Numbered from the stretch's first letter, positions 15,063 to 24,869 are shown. The stretch is 64,000 nt of DNA from Bacillus sp. NTK034 (GCF_017303275.1 NZ_JAFKOJ010000001.1:930001-994000); one strand, 5' to 3'. Notes: generated by a model not told the origin, from the sequence alone. Numbers and translations are program-made.

Positions 15063-15536
15063 ATGAAAGGGGTAAAAAAGGGAATAGAAGAAAGAATGGA
15101 AGAGCTGAATATCCAGCTCCCTGTCTTAGCTGATATCGGAATGCCTTTTGAACCGGGCGTTATCTCTGGCAATATAGTCTTTTTATCCGGACAAACACCA
15201 AGAGTAGATGGTGCGCAAAAGTATGCAGGTATTGTCGGGGCAAACATCTCGATCGAAGAAGCAAAGGATGCGGCACGTATTTGTACGCTGAATTTGCTGG
15301 CAGCCCTTCAAGGAATCATTGGAGATTTAAATAAAGTAAAAAGAATCATCAAAATGGATGGATACGTTGCCTCAACAAGCGACTTTAATTATCATCCTAT
15401 GGTCATTAATGCTGCATCAGATTTGCTTCATGACATTTTCGGCAAGGAAAATGGACATGCCCGCAAAGCAGTGGGGCTAGCATCCCTTCCAGGCGGAGCC
15501 CCTGTAGAAATTGAAATGATCGTTGAAATAGAATAA
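15063..15536 (+). CDS. RidA/YjgF-family protein
   Basis: 157-residue protein of the RidA superfamily, which hydrolyses reactive enamine/imine intermediates to keto acids and ammonia. It has ISGNIVFLSGQTPRVDG at 34-50 and the active-site stretch HARKAVGLASLPGGAPVEIE, in which R134 corresponds to the catalytic arginine. It is slightly longer than the canonical ~125-residue RidA because of an N-terminal helix. With the aspartate-dehydrogenase-like protein at 1677 in the same region, an imine-handling step is plausible. The transcript ends at 15551-15575. Confidence 0.88.
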   Translation: MKGVKKGIEERMEELNIQLPVLADIGMPFEPGVISGNIVFLSGQTPRVDGAQKYAGIVGANISIEEAKDAARICTLNLLAALQGIIGDLNKVKRIIKMDGYVASTSDFNYHPMVINAASDLLHDIFGKENGHARKAVGLASLPGGAPVEIEMIVEIE

Positions 15537-15550
15537 CTTCCAAACAAGGG

Positions 15551-15575
15551 CTGCTCATGTATTGAGCAGTTTTTC
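15551..15575 (+). terminator. Terminator after RidA gene
   Basis: CTGCTCA (15551-15557) / TGAGCAG (15563-15569), then TTTTTCT. Nearly the same sequence is used at 23901. Confidence 0.82.
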
Positions 15576-15732
15576 TATTTATGCTCCATAAATAAAATGC
15601 TAGTATGTTTTCAAAAAGGATAAAGGAGGATGTAAGCTCAAATAAATATATGTAAGGGTTTTCATGTTATCCAGCTTTAAATCTGCTATATTTAAATAAA
15701 TATATAAGATAACCTGAGAATAGGTGATTCAT

Positions 15733-17517
15733 ATGAAGAGCTTTCTTTCTTATTTTAAAAAATTCAATACACTCCGGAACCAGATTCTAGCAGTGTTTTT
15801 AAGCGTCATGCTGTTTGTCCTGTCATTTGTTTCAATCGTTGTCTATGACCAATTAGGCGGCTTTTTCAGGCAAAATGCAGAACGCCAGGTTCAGCAAACC
15901 GCTGCAGAAGCCAACGGAAGAATGGAAACGCTTTATAAACAAATTGATACTCTGACTAATCAGCTCATGACAAATAGTACTGTTCAGCAGATGCTGCTAA
16001 AGATGCTTGAAGGGGAAAGCATGGATTATGGAAAATTGGAATCCCTGATAAAAATCATCAATAATACATATGCATACTCAGATGGAATATCATCAATTGA
16101 ACTGTATAATGCAGAAGGCAAAAGGATTTATCCATTCGATGGGAAAAATATTTTTAAAGTCGTCGAGTCAAAGTGGGTAAAAGCGGCTGACAAGGAAAAG
16201 GGGAAGCTTGTTTGGACAGGGAAGGATCAGGGGAACAGCAGCTATTCTGCTGCCATACGGAGAGTCAGTCTGATGGATCGCTGGTTCACGAATGGCGGTT
16301 ATCTTGTCGTACGTATTTCCAACAGTTATTTTCAGGTACAGGGAAATAAGGAAGAAAACGGAAATAATGATTATATGATGCTTCTTGATCGTGACTTAAC
16401 CCCTATTACCTATGATTATGGACTTGACATAAAAAGCATTATCCAGCAAGAGGAAAAATCGATTATGATCCAGAATCAGGAATATATGGCTGTTACCGAA
16501 AAGTCAGCTCTGACAGGCTGGACTTTTGTCATCCTGAAGCCGATGAGTTTTTTGCTGCAGGGCGTTTCAAAAGTTCGTGCTGTAATCATTTTAGCAGTTT
16601 CCATTGGATTCTTTTTATTTGTCATTTCCTCCATAGTGCTTGCCACCATGATCACCAGACCGATTAAGAAACTGACTAAAACGATGAAAAATGCCAGAAT
16701 GGATGAATTAAAACTGAATCCTGAGAGTAATTCCTCACTTGAATTTATTGAATTAAATAACACCTACAATAAAATGGTTGAAAGGACCAACCACTTAATA
16801 CAAGTTGTATATGAAAAAGAATTGCTCCGGTCCCGAACTGAACTGAAGGCACTGCAGGCCCAAATTGATCCGCATTTTCTTTACAATACTTTAAACGCAC
16901 TTTACTGGTCCCTGGAGGAGAAAGAGGAAGAGGAATTGGCTGAGATTGTCATTTCAATGTCGGAACTTTTCCGATATACAATCGGGAATCGCAGCTCAGC
17001 TGAATGGGTTACCATACATGATGAACTTGATCATATTGAACGGTATATGCGCCTAATGAAAATGCGGCTTGGCGAAAGACTGTTATGGAAAATTGCTGCA
17101 TCGCCCAAGCTCCTTGGTGTGAAAATACCAAAACTGATTTTACAGCCATTAGTTGAAAATGCTATACAGCATGGAATTGAAAATAAGAGAATACAAGGAA
17201 CTGTCCTTATCAAATTAGAAGAATCAGCCGGTGGGGACTCAATCAAAATTACGGTGCAGGATAACGGCCCGGGTATTGATCAGACCGAGCTTCATCAGTT
17301 AAACGAAGAGATAAAAAAAGAGAATGTTTCTTCATTTAAAGGGATCGGGATGGCGCTGACAAACGTTAACAAAAGGCTTAGCCTTTATTATGATGCCTAT
17401 TCTCTTGGCGGACTTCATCTGGAAAGTGAGTTGGGTTCAGGCACTAAAGTTGTATTCGAGATACCTGCGGGGGAGGGAAATAAATGTGAATACAAAGATA
17501 ATCTTAATTGTGGATGA
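15733..17517 (+). CDS. Sensor histidine kinase, YesM type
   Basis: 594-residue membrane kinase. A membrane segment near residues 15-35 is followed by an extracellular sensor domain, a second membrane segment near 280-300, a HAMP region, a His-kinase domain with phosphorylated H381 in QIDPHFLYNTLNALYWS, and an ATPase domain (LVENAIQHG, DNGPGI, GIGMALTNVNKRL). An in-frame GTG at 15724 overlaps the AGGTGA ribosome binding site, so ATG 15733 is preferred. The gene overlaps the response regulator by 32 bases. Context (ABC sugar importer and GH43 enzyme) points to sensing of extracellular xylo-oligosaccharides. Confidence 0.9.
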   Translation: MKSFLSYFKKFNTLRNQILAVFLSVMLFVLSFVSIVVYDQLGGFFRQNAERQVQQTAAEANGRMETLYKQIDTLTNQLMTNSTVQQMLLKMLEGESMDYGKLESLIKIINNTYAYSDGISSIELYNAEGKRIYPFDGKNIFKVVESKWVKAADKEKGKLVWTGKDQGNSSYSAAIRRVSLMDRWFTNGGYLVVRISNSYFQVQGNKEENGNNDYMMLLDRDLTPITYDYGLDIKSIIQQEEKSIMIQNQEYMAVTEKSALTGWTFVILKPMSFLLQGVSKVRAVIILAVSIGFFLFVISSIVLATMITRPIKKLTKTMKNARMDELKLNPESNSSLEFIELNNTYNKMVERTNHLIQVVYEKELLRSRTELKALQAQIDPHFLYNTLNALYWSLEEKEEEELAEIVISMSELFRYTIGNRSSAEWVTIHDELDHIERYMRLMKMRLGERLLWKIAASPKLLGVKIPKLILQPLVENAIQHGIENKRIQGTVLIKLEESAGGDSIKITVQDNGPGIDQTELHQLNEEIKKENVSSFKGIGMALTNVNKRLSLYYDAYSLGGLHLESELGSGTKVVFEIPAGEGNKCEYKDNLNCG

Positions 17518-18277
17518 TGAAGAAACAACAAGACAGGGGCTGAAAAAGACACTGGAAGGATGGGCAGCAGGGAGATGTGAGATTCTAAGCGCAGCTGATG
17601 GGCATGAAGCTTTAGAGTTATTCAGGAGGACCAAAGTGAACCTGCTTATTACAGATATATGCATGCCAGAAATGACTGGATTGGCACTGCTGAAAAACAT
17701 TAGAAACCAAGGATACAAGCCGGCTGTCATGATTATTTCAGGCTATCCTGATTTTGAATATGCCCAGGAAGCCATCCGGCTCGGTGTTCTCAACTATCTG
17801 GTCAAACCACTGCGGAAGGGAAGTCTTTTAAAGGCTATTGAAGAGGCACTTGAAACCGAAGAACATATGGCCAGGGCAGATTATTTGGAGAAAGTCGCAG
17901 ACCAGGGCCTGTTAGAACTGGAAGCAAAAAAAGAGTATGTAAATTCATCTGTCAAACAGGCCATTGCTTATGTGAACGAAAACCTTCCGGAACAAATTTC
18001 TCTTAAAGAAGTCGCTGATGCCGTGCACCTAAATGCCAGTTATTTCAGTGTAATGTTTAAAGAGCAGACAAGCATTACCTTTAGTGAATATTTGACAAGG
18101 AAAAGGCTGCAATTGGCGAAAAAGCTGCTCATAACCACGGATTTGCGGATAGATGAAGTGGCCAGGCAAGCTGGGTATCAAACATCCAAGTACTTTATTA
18201 AGCTTTTTAAGGATTCGGAAGGTGTGACCCCAGGAAAATACCGGAAGATGACTGAACTTGATGAAACTCCTATCTAA
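17486..18277 (+). CDS. Response regulator with AraC-type DNA-binding domain, YesN type
   Basis: 263-residue regulator. The receiver domain has DD at 10-11, phospho-acceptor D57 in LLITDICMPEM and the conserved K in LVKPL. The C-terminal AraC domain has two HTH motifs (ISLKEVADAVHLNASYFSVM and RIDEVARQAGYQTSKYFIKL). Start chosen: GTG 17486, 8 bases after GGGAGGG (17471-17477), which places the start inside the kinase gene in another frame. It should activate the importer operon that follows after a terminator. Confidence 0.9.
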   Translation: MNTKIILIVDDEETTRQGLKKTLEGWAAGRCEILSAADGHEALELFRRTKVNLLITDICMPEMTGLALLKNIRNQGYKPAVMIISGYPDFEYAQEAIRLGVLNYLVKPLRKGSLLKAIEEALETEEHMARADYLEKVADQGLLELEAKKEYVNSSVKQAIAYVNENLPEQISLKEVADAVHLNASYFSVMFKEQTSITFSEYLTRKRLQLAKKLLITTDLRIDEVARQAGYQTSKYFIKLFKDSEGVTPGKYRKMTELDETPI

Positions 18278-18296
18278 AGATAGTGGAATTTTTCCC

Positions 18297-18324
18297 AATC
18301 GCGGTTACCTTACCGCGATTTTTT
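18297..18324 (+). terminator. Terminator after the two-component genes
   Basis: AATCGCGGT (18297-18305) / ACCGCGATT (18312-18320), then TTTT. Confidence 0.85.
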
Positions 18325-18377
18325 AGTGGTGTTATCATTAGAATTGTTAGAATAATCGAGAAATAGGGGGTTGGAAA

Positions 18378-19691
18378 ATGTTTAAGAAAGCGCATTCATT
18401 ATTACTTATTGGAGTGCTTATCCTGGCAGCAGCACTGACAGGATGCAGCGGAAACACCGATACTGCAAGCGGTGATAACGGTTCCAAAAAAACTATTAAA
18501 TTCATGCACTTGTGGCCGGCAGGAAGCTCCAAGCAGCAAAATCAGATTGTCACAGACATTATTGATCAATATGAAGCTGAGCATGAAGATGTGAAAATTG
18601 AAGTCGAAGTTCTGGAAAATGAACAGTACAAAAATAAAATCAAGGTCCTTTCATCTTCTAATGAATTGCCGGATGTAGGGTTTACCTGGGCAGCGGGATA
18701 TATGACTCCATTTGTAAAGGGCAATCTATTTGCAGAGCTGGATGATGTATTAAATGATGGTTTAAAGGAGTCTTTTGTCAGTGGGACTACGGAAGCTTAC
18801 GCTCTCGATGGCAAAACCTATGGGTTGCCTCTTGAGCTGAACATTGCACCTATTTACTACAATAAGGAAATTTTTGAGAAATATAATCTTGATGTCCCCC
18901 AAACTTACAGTGAATTTGAAGACATTGTTAAGACATTGACAGACAACGGTGTTGCCCCGATTGCACTTGGAAATAAGGACCGCTGGACAGGATCCTTGTG
19001 GTACATGTATCTGGCAGACCGAATTGGCGGGGCTGAAGTTCTAAATAAAGCCATTGACCGCTCCGGTTCGTTCGAAGATCTGGCACTGGTATCAGCAGCT
19101 GAAGAAATTCAAAACCTTGTCAAAGAGAACGCATTTAATAAAGGCTATAATGGACTTTCAAATGACGAAGGAAAGGCTGAGTTCCTGAACGGCAATGCGG
19201 CAATGTATCTTATGGGAACCTGGGAGCTCCCTAATTTTACGACGAATGAAGAAATTCCCCAGGATTTCAGGGATAGCGTTGGATTCTTTAAATTCCCGAC
19301 CGTTGAAGGCGGCAAAGGAAATATCGACAGCTGGGTGGGCGGCCCGGGAGTAGGGTTATTCGTAGCTGAGAATTCAAAGGTTAAAGATGAATCAAAAGAA
19401 TTTGTAAAGTTCTTTGTTGAAAAGTGGGGAGAGCAATCTGTTGAAAAAGCGGGTGTAATTCCTGCGACGAAGGTTGATACCGGTAAAGTGGATCTTCCGG
19501 ACCTGTATATTGATGTCTTAAACGAGTTAAATAAAGCCAGCAGCTTAACCTTATTTGCTGATGTCCAAATGAGTGCTTCGGTTGCAGAAACACATTTAAA
19601 CCTTATCCAATCACTGTTCGGCAATGAAGTAAAACCAGCTGATTATGCCAAACAGCATGAAGAGGCTCTTAAAGCTGAGGAAGGAAATTAA
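18378..19691 (+). CDS. ABC transporter sugar-binding lipoprotein
   Basis: 437-residue extracellular solute-binding protein (family 1). It has a lipoprotein signal peptide with lipobox ALTGC (lipid-modified C23), then a long bilobal domain with typical motifs (VGFTWAAGYMTPF; ALDGKTYGLPLELNIAPIYYN; EFLNGNAAMYLMGTWE). It presumably captures xylo-oligosaccharides for the permeases at 19768 and 20662. No ATPase gene is present in the cluster, so a shared MsmX-type ATPase must energise import. A hairpin after the gene (19705) may keep its level above that of the permeases. Confidence 0.9.
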   Translation: MFKKAHSLLLIGVLILAAALTGCSGNTDTASGDNGSKKTIKFMHLWPAGSSKQQNQIVTDIIDQYEAEHEDVKIEVEVLENEQYKNKIKVLSSSNELPDVGFTWAAGYMTPFVKGNLFAELDDVLNDGLKESFVSGTTEAYALDGKTYGLPLELNIAPIYYNKEIFEKYNLDVPQTYSEFEDIVKTLTDNGVAPIALGNKDRWTGSLWYMYLADRIGGAEVLNKAIDRSGSFEDLALVSAAEEIQNLVKENAFNKGYNGLSNDEGKAEFLNGNAAMYLMGTWELPNFTTNEEIPQDFRDSVGFFKFPTVEGGKGNIDSWVGGPGVGLFVAENSKVKDESKEFVKFFVEKWGEQSVEKAGVIPATKVDTGKVDLPDLYIDVLNELNKASSLTLFADVQMSASVAETHLNLIQSLFGNEVKPADYAKQHEEALKAEEGN

Positions 19692-19704
19692 CAGCATTCC
19701 CGGA

Positions 19705-19741
19705 AAAGGATATATCTGCTGATGGGGTATATCCTTTCTAA
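19705..19741 (+). terminator. Operon-internal hairpin (attenuator-like)
   Basis: 10-bp perfect stem AAAGGATATA (19705-19714) / TATATCCTTT (19728-19737), followed by a weak T tract, between the binding-protein and permease genes. Confidence 0.6.
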
Positions 19742-19767
19742 TTTTAACAGGAAGGAGCTGAAATGAA

Positions 19768-20643
19768 ATGAATAAAGTGCTGTCCAATAAAAAAGTCATT
19801 GCACTGTACATCACACCTGCCCTTTTCCTGGTCCTTGCGCTGATCTATGTGCCGATTGTGCAGACAGGCTACTATGGTTTAATGAAATGGAATGGCATTG
19901 GAGAAATGGACTTCATCGGCTTAAAGAATTACAAGGTATTGATGAAAGATGCACTCTTTTGGAAAAGTGCATTGCATTCCTTTTTGCTGGCCCTGTTTTC
20001 AGCATTAAGTCTGATTGGTTACTTGTTCATTTCGATTATCCTCGCCTCAAAAATCAAAGGTGCAGATTTATTAAGGAAGATATACCTGATCCCCATGCTG
20101 CTGGCATCAGTCGCAATTGCACAGCTTTGGATGAAGATATACCACCCTTCAAATGGCATGCTGAACACAGTGTTAATGGCTATTGGTATTGAAGATCCGC
20201 CTGCATGGCTTGCGGACGCCAATCTCGCACTCTATGCCATCATTATACCAATTATATGGCAATACGCCGGTTTTTACATTCTCATTTATTATGCAGCATT
20301 AAAAAATATTCCAGAAACACTTGTTGAAGCAGCAAGAATTGACGGGGCTTCTCCCTGGCAGATTGCCCTTAAAATAAAGCTTCCTTTGATTCTAAATGTA
20401 ATTAAAGTAACAATTGTTTTGGCAGCCGTAGGCTCGCTGAAATACTTTGACCTGATCTATGTCATGACTGGAGGCGGTCCGAATGGAGCAAGCGAAGTAA
20501 TGGCGTCTTATATGTATCAAAAAGCATTTAAAGGCTTTGACTTTGGATATGCAAGTGCCATCGGATTTTTTCTGCTGGTCATTTGTCTTGTTGTTACCTA
20601 CATCATCCGCAGATTTACAGCTGCTAATGAAGATATCTATTAA
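19768..20643 (+). CDS. ABC sugar permease, MalF type
   Basis: 291-residue inner-membrane permease with six predicted membrane segments and the ATPase-contact EAA loop EAARIDGASPWQIALKIKLP. It begins at ATG 19768 after AGGAGCTG and is followed after 18 bases by its partner permease. It should form the heterodimeric channel for the sugar captured by the 18378 lipoprotein. Confidence 0.9.
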   Translation: MNKVLSNKKVIALYITPALFLVLALIYVPIVQTGYYGLMKWNGIGEMDFIGLKNYKVLMKDALFWKSALHSFLLALFSALSLIGYLFISIILASKIKGADLLRKIYLIPMLLASVAIAQLWMKIYHPSNGMLNTVLMAIGIEDPPAWLADANLALYAIIIPIIWQYAGFYILIYYAALKNIPETLVEAARIDGASPWQIALKIKLPLILNVIKVTIVLAAVGSLKYFDLIYVMTGGGPNGASEVMASYMYQKAFKGFDFGYASAIGFFLLVICLVVTYIIRRFTAANEDIY

Positions 20644-20661
20644 TGGAAGGGAGGAAAAGGT

Positions 20662-21561
20662 ATGGAAACAGTAAAACCTGATGGCACTCCGCGTTTAGGA
20701 AATGGACTTGTCACAAAGCTTGTCTCAAAACCGATCATGAACCGTATAGCATATGGCATTATGTATGTGTTCCTGGTTCTTGTCGCCGTGTTTCAGATTT
20801 TCCCGATTATCTGGCTATTTCTTTTTTCCTTGAAAAACAACCAGGAAGTATTCAATAGGTCTCCATTCTCATTGCCTGAAAGCCCTAAATGGGAAAATTA
20901 CGCAAAGGTTTGGACGGAAGGAAACATCAGCCTCTATTTTATAAATAGTGTAACGTACACCCTTGCAGCTGTCATTCTGACTGTTGTTTTAGCCAGCATG
21001 GTCACTTTTGCCATTACAAGAATGCATTGGAAAGGCAGCAGACTGGTGCTGGGACTGTTTATGGTCGGTTTAATGATACCGGTCCATTCAACATTGATTC
21101 CTTTATTCAGCACTTTTACCACTATCAATCTGATTGATAATCCGCTATCCATTATTCTAACTTACACAGCTTTTAACCTTCCAATCACCATTATGATTTT
21201 ATTGGGCTTTTATGAAGCTTTGCCAAGGGAGGTAGAAGAAGCAGCAGTTATGGATGGGGCATCCATTCATCACATTTTCTTTAAAATAACACTGCCTATG
21301 ACGATGCCGGTAATGGCAACGGCTGCGATTATTAATATGATCTATAACTGGAATGAATTTGTTTTTGTGAATACATTTATCAGTTCGGATAGCTTTAAGA
21401 CACTCACTGTTGGAATCCAGAATTTCATTGGCCAGTATACTACGGATTGGGGGGCTATCGGTGCCACGCTGGTCATAAGCATCCTGCCAATATTAATCGC
21501 CTTTCTGATATTAAGCAATCGCATCGTTGCGGGGATAGCATCTGGCTCGGTTAAAGGCTAA
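20662..21561 (+). CDS. ABC sugar permease, MalG type
   Basis: 299-residue second permease with the EAA loop EAAVMDGASIHHIFFKITLP and about six membrane segments. The cytoplasmic N terminus is longer than in the partner. The ribosome binding site is GGGAGG. Channel partner of the 19768 protein; the substrate is inferred from the downstream GH43 gene. Confidence 0.9.
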   Translation: METVKPDGTPRLGNGLVTKLVSKPIMNRIAYGIMYVFLVLVAVFQIFPIIWLFLFSLKNNQEVFNRSPFSLPESPKWENYAKVWTEGNISLYFINSVTYTLAAVILTVVLASMVTFAITRMHWKGSRLVLGLFMVGLMIPVHSTLIPLFSTFTTINLIDNPLSIILTYTAFNLPITIMILLGFYEALPREVEEAAVMDGASIHHIFFKITLPMTMPVMATAAIINMIYNWNEFVFVNTFISSDSFKTLTVGIQNFIGQYTTDWGAIGATLVISILPILIAFLILSNRIVAGIASGSVKG

Positions 21562-21588
21562 TGATTAAAAGCAGAGGAGGTCATAAAA

Positions 21589-22251
21589 ATGCATAATACT
21601 CTGGGCAAGCTATTTACAATATGCGAATGGATCATGAAGCTTGCTTATGTTAACTTGCTCTGGCTTTTATTTACGGTGGCGGGGTTAATTGTATTTGGCT
21701 TTATGCCGGCAACCGCATCCCTTTTCACTATCGTACGCAAGTGGCAGATGAAACAGACAGAAGTGCCTGTTTGGGATACCTTCCTATCAATCTATAAAAA
21801 GGAATTCGCTAAATCTAATTTGCTTGGTTTCATACTTGTCATCTGCGCGGGGATCATTCTTTTGGATTTACTTTTTGTAAATGGATTAGAAGGGGGTCTG
21901 CAGCTGCTATTTTTTGTACCGCTGCTGATTATATCTGCTCTCTATTTCATTACTCTGATGTATCTTTTTCCGGTTTATGTACATTACGATTTAAGAGTAA
22001 CCGAATATATAAAAAATTCATGTCTGTTTGGAATCCTGAACCTGCCTCTTACCCTAATTTTAGCAGCCTCTGCCGGATCGATTATTTTTCTGCTGCTGAA
22101 CAGTCCTGCATTTATTCCCTTCTTTAGCGCTGTTTCCATTACTTGGATTCTGATGTATGGGGGAATGTCCAGTTTTAGGAAAATTGAAGCGAGGCAAAAT
22201 CACCGGCAGCCTGAACCGTTCAGGTATTCGGGCTTAAGCAGACATATTTAA
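21589..22251 (+). CDS. YesL-like membrane protein (DUF624)
   Basis: 220-residue protein with about five hydrophobic segments, matching the YesL/DUF624 family that accompanies YesMN-type sugar importers in Bacillus and relatives (start TLGKLFTICEWIMKLAYVNL; FGFMPATASLFTIVRKW). Molecular role unknown; cotranscription with the importer suggests help in transport or signalling. AGAGGAGG precedes the ATG. Confidence 0.85.
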   Translation: MHNTLGKLFTICEWIMKLAYVNLLWLLFTVAGLIVFGFMPATASLFTIVRKWQMKQTEVPVWDTFLSIYKKEFAKSNLLGFILVICAGIILLDLLFVNGLEGGLQLLFFVPLLIISALYFITLMYLFPVYVHYDLRVTEYIKNSCLFGILNLPLTLILAASAGSIIFLLLNSPAFIPFFSAVSITWILMYGGMSSFRKIEARQNHRQPEPFRYSGLSRHI

Positions 22252-22279
22252 GCAATTATAAAATGAAAGGTGTGGACAA

Positions 22280-23890
22280 ATGGCACTCATACGCAATCCG
22301 ATTTTAACAGGATTTAATCCTGATCCGAGCATATGCCGGGTGGGAGAAGATTATTATATTGCTGTTTCCACTTTTGAGTGGTTTCCAGGTGTTGGAATCT
22401 ATCATTCTAAGGATCTGAAAAATTGGCGTCTGGCTGCAAGGCCATTAAACCGGATAAGCCAGCTGAATATGACAGGAAATCCGGATTCAGGCGGGGTTTG
22501 GGCACCTGCTTTATCCTATCATGATGGTCAGTTCTGGCTTATTTATACGGATGTAAAAGTGGTGGATGGCCAGTGGAAGGATTGCCATAATTACCTTTCA
22601 GTATGTGATAGCGTTGAAGGGGCATGGTCTGATCCTGTTTATTTAAATAGTTCAGGGTTTGACCCTTCTATGTTCCACGATGAGGACGGGAAAAAATATT
22701 TGGTCAACATGGTGTGGGATCACCGTGCCGGCCATCACAATTTTTACGGAATCGCTTTGCAGGAATATGACGAACGGAAACAAAGGCTGACAGGGAAAGC
22801 GGAGGTAATCTTCAAGGGGACTGATATCAAACTGACAGAAGCTCCGCATTTGTATAAAATCAATGGTTATTATTATTTGCTGACTGCTGAAGGCGGAACA
22901 AAATATGATCACCAGGCCACCATTGCGAGATCAAAAAATATAAGGGGGCCATATGAAGTACACCCTGAAAATCCGCTTATTTCATCTTTCGGGTCACCGA
23001 GGAACCCTCTGCAAAAGGCTGGTCACGCCTCAATGGTACAAACTCACACAGGTGAATGGTTTCTTGTCCATCTTACAGGACGCCCCTTAACAAGAGAGGG
23101 TCATCCCTTACTTGACCCGCGCGGTTATTGTCCTCTAGGAAGAGAGACGGCCATACAAAGGCTGGAATGGAAGAATGACTGGCCTTATGTAACTGGCGGG
23201 AACGAGCCTTCCCTTGAAATAGAAGGTCCAAAGATTAAGGAAGCAAAGTGGGAAAGAGATTTTCCAGAAAAAGACGATTTTGATAGTGAAACTTTAAACC
23301 TTCATTTCCAGAATTTAAGGATTCCACTTGGAGACCATATTGTTTCATTGAAGGATAACCCGGGCCATCTTCGGTTATATGGGAAAGAAAGCTTAACATC
23401 CAAATTTACACAGGCTTTCATAGCGAGGAGATGGCAGCACTTTTCTTTTACTGCTGAAACTAAGGTGGCATTTGAGCCCCAAACCTTCCAGCAATCTGCC
23501 GGGCTCGTCAATTATTATAATACTGAAAACTGGACATCCTGCCAGGTCAGCTGGAATGAAGATAAAGGACGAATCCTTGAATTAGTTTCATGCGATAATT
23601 TGACATTCTCTCAGCCGTTAAAAGGGAATGAAATAGAAATCCCGGCAGAAGTGAAATATGTTTACCTGCGTGTTAATGTCCATATACATGAATATAATTA
23701 TTCTTATTCATTCGACGGTGAGAATTGGACCAAACTTGCAGTTCCTTTCCAATCCCATAAGTTATCGGATGATTACATAAAGGGCGGCGGGTTTTTTACA
23801 GGCGCATTCGTCGGCATGCAATGTCAGGACACTTCCGGCCAAAATCAGTTTGCTGATTTTGATTATTTTGTATATAGAGGCGAATCTTAA
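22280..23890 (+). CDS. xynB: Glycoside hydrolase family 43 beta-xylosidase
   Basis: 536-residue cytoplasmic enzyme (no signal peptide) that should release xylose from imported xylo-oligosaccharides. The five-bladed propeller carries the GH43 triad: general base D15 (GFNPDPSI), D128 (SGFDPSMF) and general acid E187 (LTEAPHLYK). The C-terminal part (about 330-536) is the beta-sandwich typical of XynB-type GH43 enzymes. The length is right for beta-xylosidase; some relatives also cleave arabinofuranosides. It is the last gene of the importer operon. Confidence 0.9.
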   Translation: MALIRNPILTGFNPDPSICRVGEDYYIAVSTFEWFPGVGIYHSKDLKNWRLAARPLNRISQLNMTGNPDSGGVWAPALSYHDGQFWLIYTDVKVVDGQWKDCHNYLSVCDSVEGAWSDPVYLNSSGFDPSMFHDEDGKKYLVNMVWDHRAGHHNFYGIALQEYDERKQRLTGKAEVIFKGTDIKLTEAPHLYKINGYYYLLTAEGGTKYDHQATIARSKNIRGPYEVHPENPLISSFGSPRNPLQKAGHASMVQTHTGEWFLVHLTGRPLTREGHPLLDPRGYCPLGRETAIQRLEWKNDWPYVTGGNEPSLEIEGPKIKEAKWERDFPEKDDFDSETLNLHFQNLRIPLGDHIVSLKDNPGHLRLYGKESLTSKFTQAFIARRWQHFSFTAETKVAFEPQTFQQSAGLVNYYNTENWTSCQVSWNEDKGRILELVSCDNLTFSQPLKGNEIEIPAEVKYVYLRVNVHIHEYNYSYSFDGENWTKLAVPFQSHKLSDDYIKGGGFFTGAFVGMQCQDTSGQNQFADFDYFVYRGES

Positions 23891-23900
23891 TGTAAATTGG

Positions 23901-23927
23901 GCTGCTCAGGTATTGAGCAGCTTTTTT
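23901..23927 (+). terminator. Terminator of the xylo-oligosaccharide operon
   Basis: GCTGCTCA (23901-23908) / TGAGCAGC (23914-23921), then TTTTTT. Confidence 0.88.
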
Positions 23928-23999
23928 CTATATAATAGAGAAAAAGGAATCTTTTCATTTTTACCGAATTAATGTACGAAGAAACATAGGGAGGATATT

Positions 24000-24869
24000 A
24001 TGCAAACATTTGAAAAACTTAATCGCAGGGTTTGGTATCAAACTCCTGTTTCCGAAACAGACCGTCCCATTTTAGGGGCAGTGGTTGGAGATCGAATGAC
24101 TATGATGATTGATGCAGGCAATTCTGAAGCTCATGCCCAATTGTTTTTAAGCGAGCTGGAGAAGCAGCGAATACCTTCACCCACGATGGTGGTTCTGACT
24201 CATTGGCACTGGGATCATATTTTCGGCCTGCCTGCACTGGATATTCCATCTGTAGCTTCGTGCCTCACCAAAGCGGAAATGGAAAAACTAATCCCTTATC
24301 GATGGACAGATGATGCATTGGATGAGCGTGTGGAGAGCGGGGCTGAAATAGAATTTTGCGCGAACGCCATTAAAAAAGAGTATGGTAAAGATCGAAGCAT
24401 TAAAATTAAACTTCCAGATATTACGTTCGAGAAAAAGCTTGAAATAGATCTTGGCGGAGTGACTTGCCAGCTGCAGCAAGTCGGCGGGGACCATTCTTCA
24501 GATTCGGTGGTGGTATATATAAAGGAAGAAAAAATATTATTTTTAGGTGATGCGATATACGCGAATCTTTACGCAAGTAAATGGAATTACACAGCAGACC
24601 GCGTACTTCAGCTAATGGATGCACTGGATCAGTTTGATGCAGATACATATATTTTATCCCACGGGACTGCCATCTCAAAGTCAGAGTACCAGGAGGAAGC
24701 GGCCTTAATGCGGAAGTCTGCACAGCTTACAAAAGAATTCGAAGGGCAGATGGAAGAAATGAAGAATGCCTATCAATCCTATGTCAATCGTGAACTGAAT
24801 GACAATGAGCTTGAAACGATACAGTACTTTGCAAATGGTTATGATTTGCAAATAACTTATGCAGATTAA
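24000..24869 (+). CDS. Metallo-beta-lactamase-fold hydrolase
   Basis: 289-residue protein with the MBL metal motif HWHWDH (H68, H70, D72, H73), a downstream GGDHSSDSVVVY histidine and FLGDAIYANLY, as in lactonases and glyoxalase-II-like enzymes. GGGAGG precedes the ATG. It heads a three-gene set with a hydroxypyruvate-isomerase-like protein and a beta-hydroxyacid dehydrogenase; a lactonase or thioesterase step on a sugar-acid route is possible. Substrate unknown. Confidence 0.82.
   Translation: MQTFEKLNRRVWYQTPVSETDRPILGAVVGDRMTMMIDAGNSEAHAQLFLSELEKQRIPSPTMVVLTHWHWDHIFGLPALDIPSVASCLTKAEMEKLIPYRWTDDALDERVESGAEIEFCANAIKKEYGKDRSIKIKLPDITFEKKLEIDLGGVTCQLQQVGGDHSSDSVVVYIKEEKILFLGDAIYANLYASKWNYTADRVLQLMDALDQFDADTYILSHGTAISKSEYQEEAALMRKSAQLTKEFEGQMEEMKNAYQSYVNRELNDNELETIQYFANGYDLQITYAD

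Noticed and set aside
18385-18398. cre (CcpA) site at the start of the sugar-binding protein gene
   Set aside because: AGAAAGCGCATTCA has two mismatches to the consensus, at informative positions.
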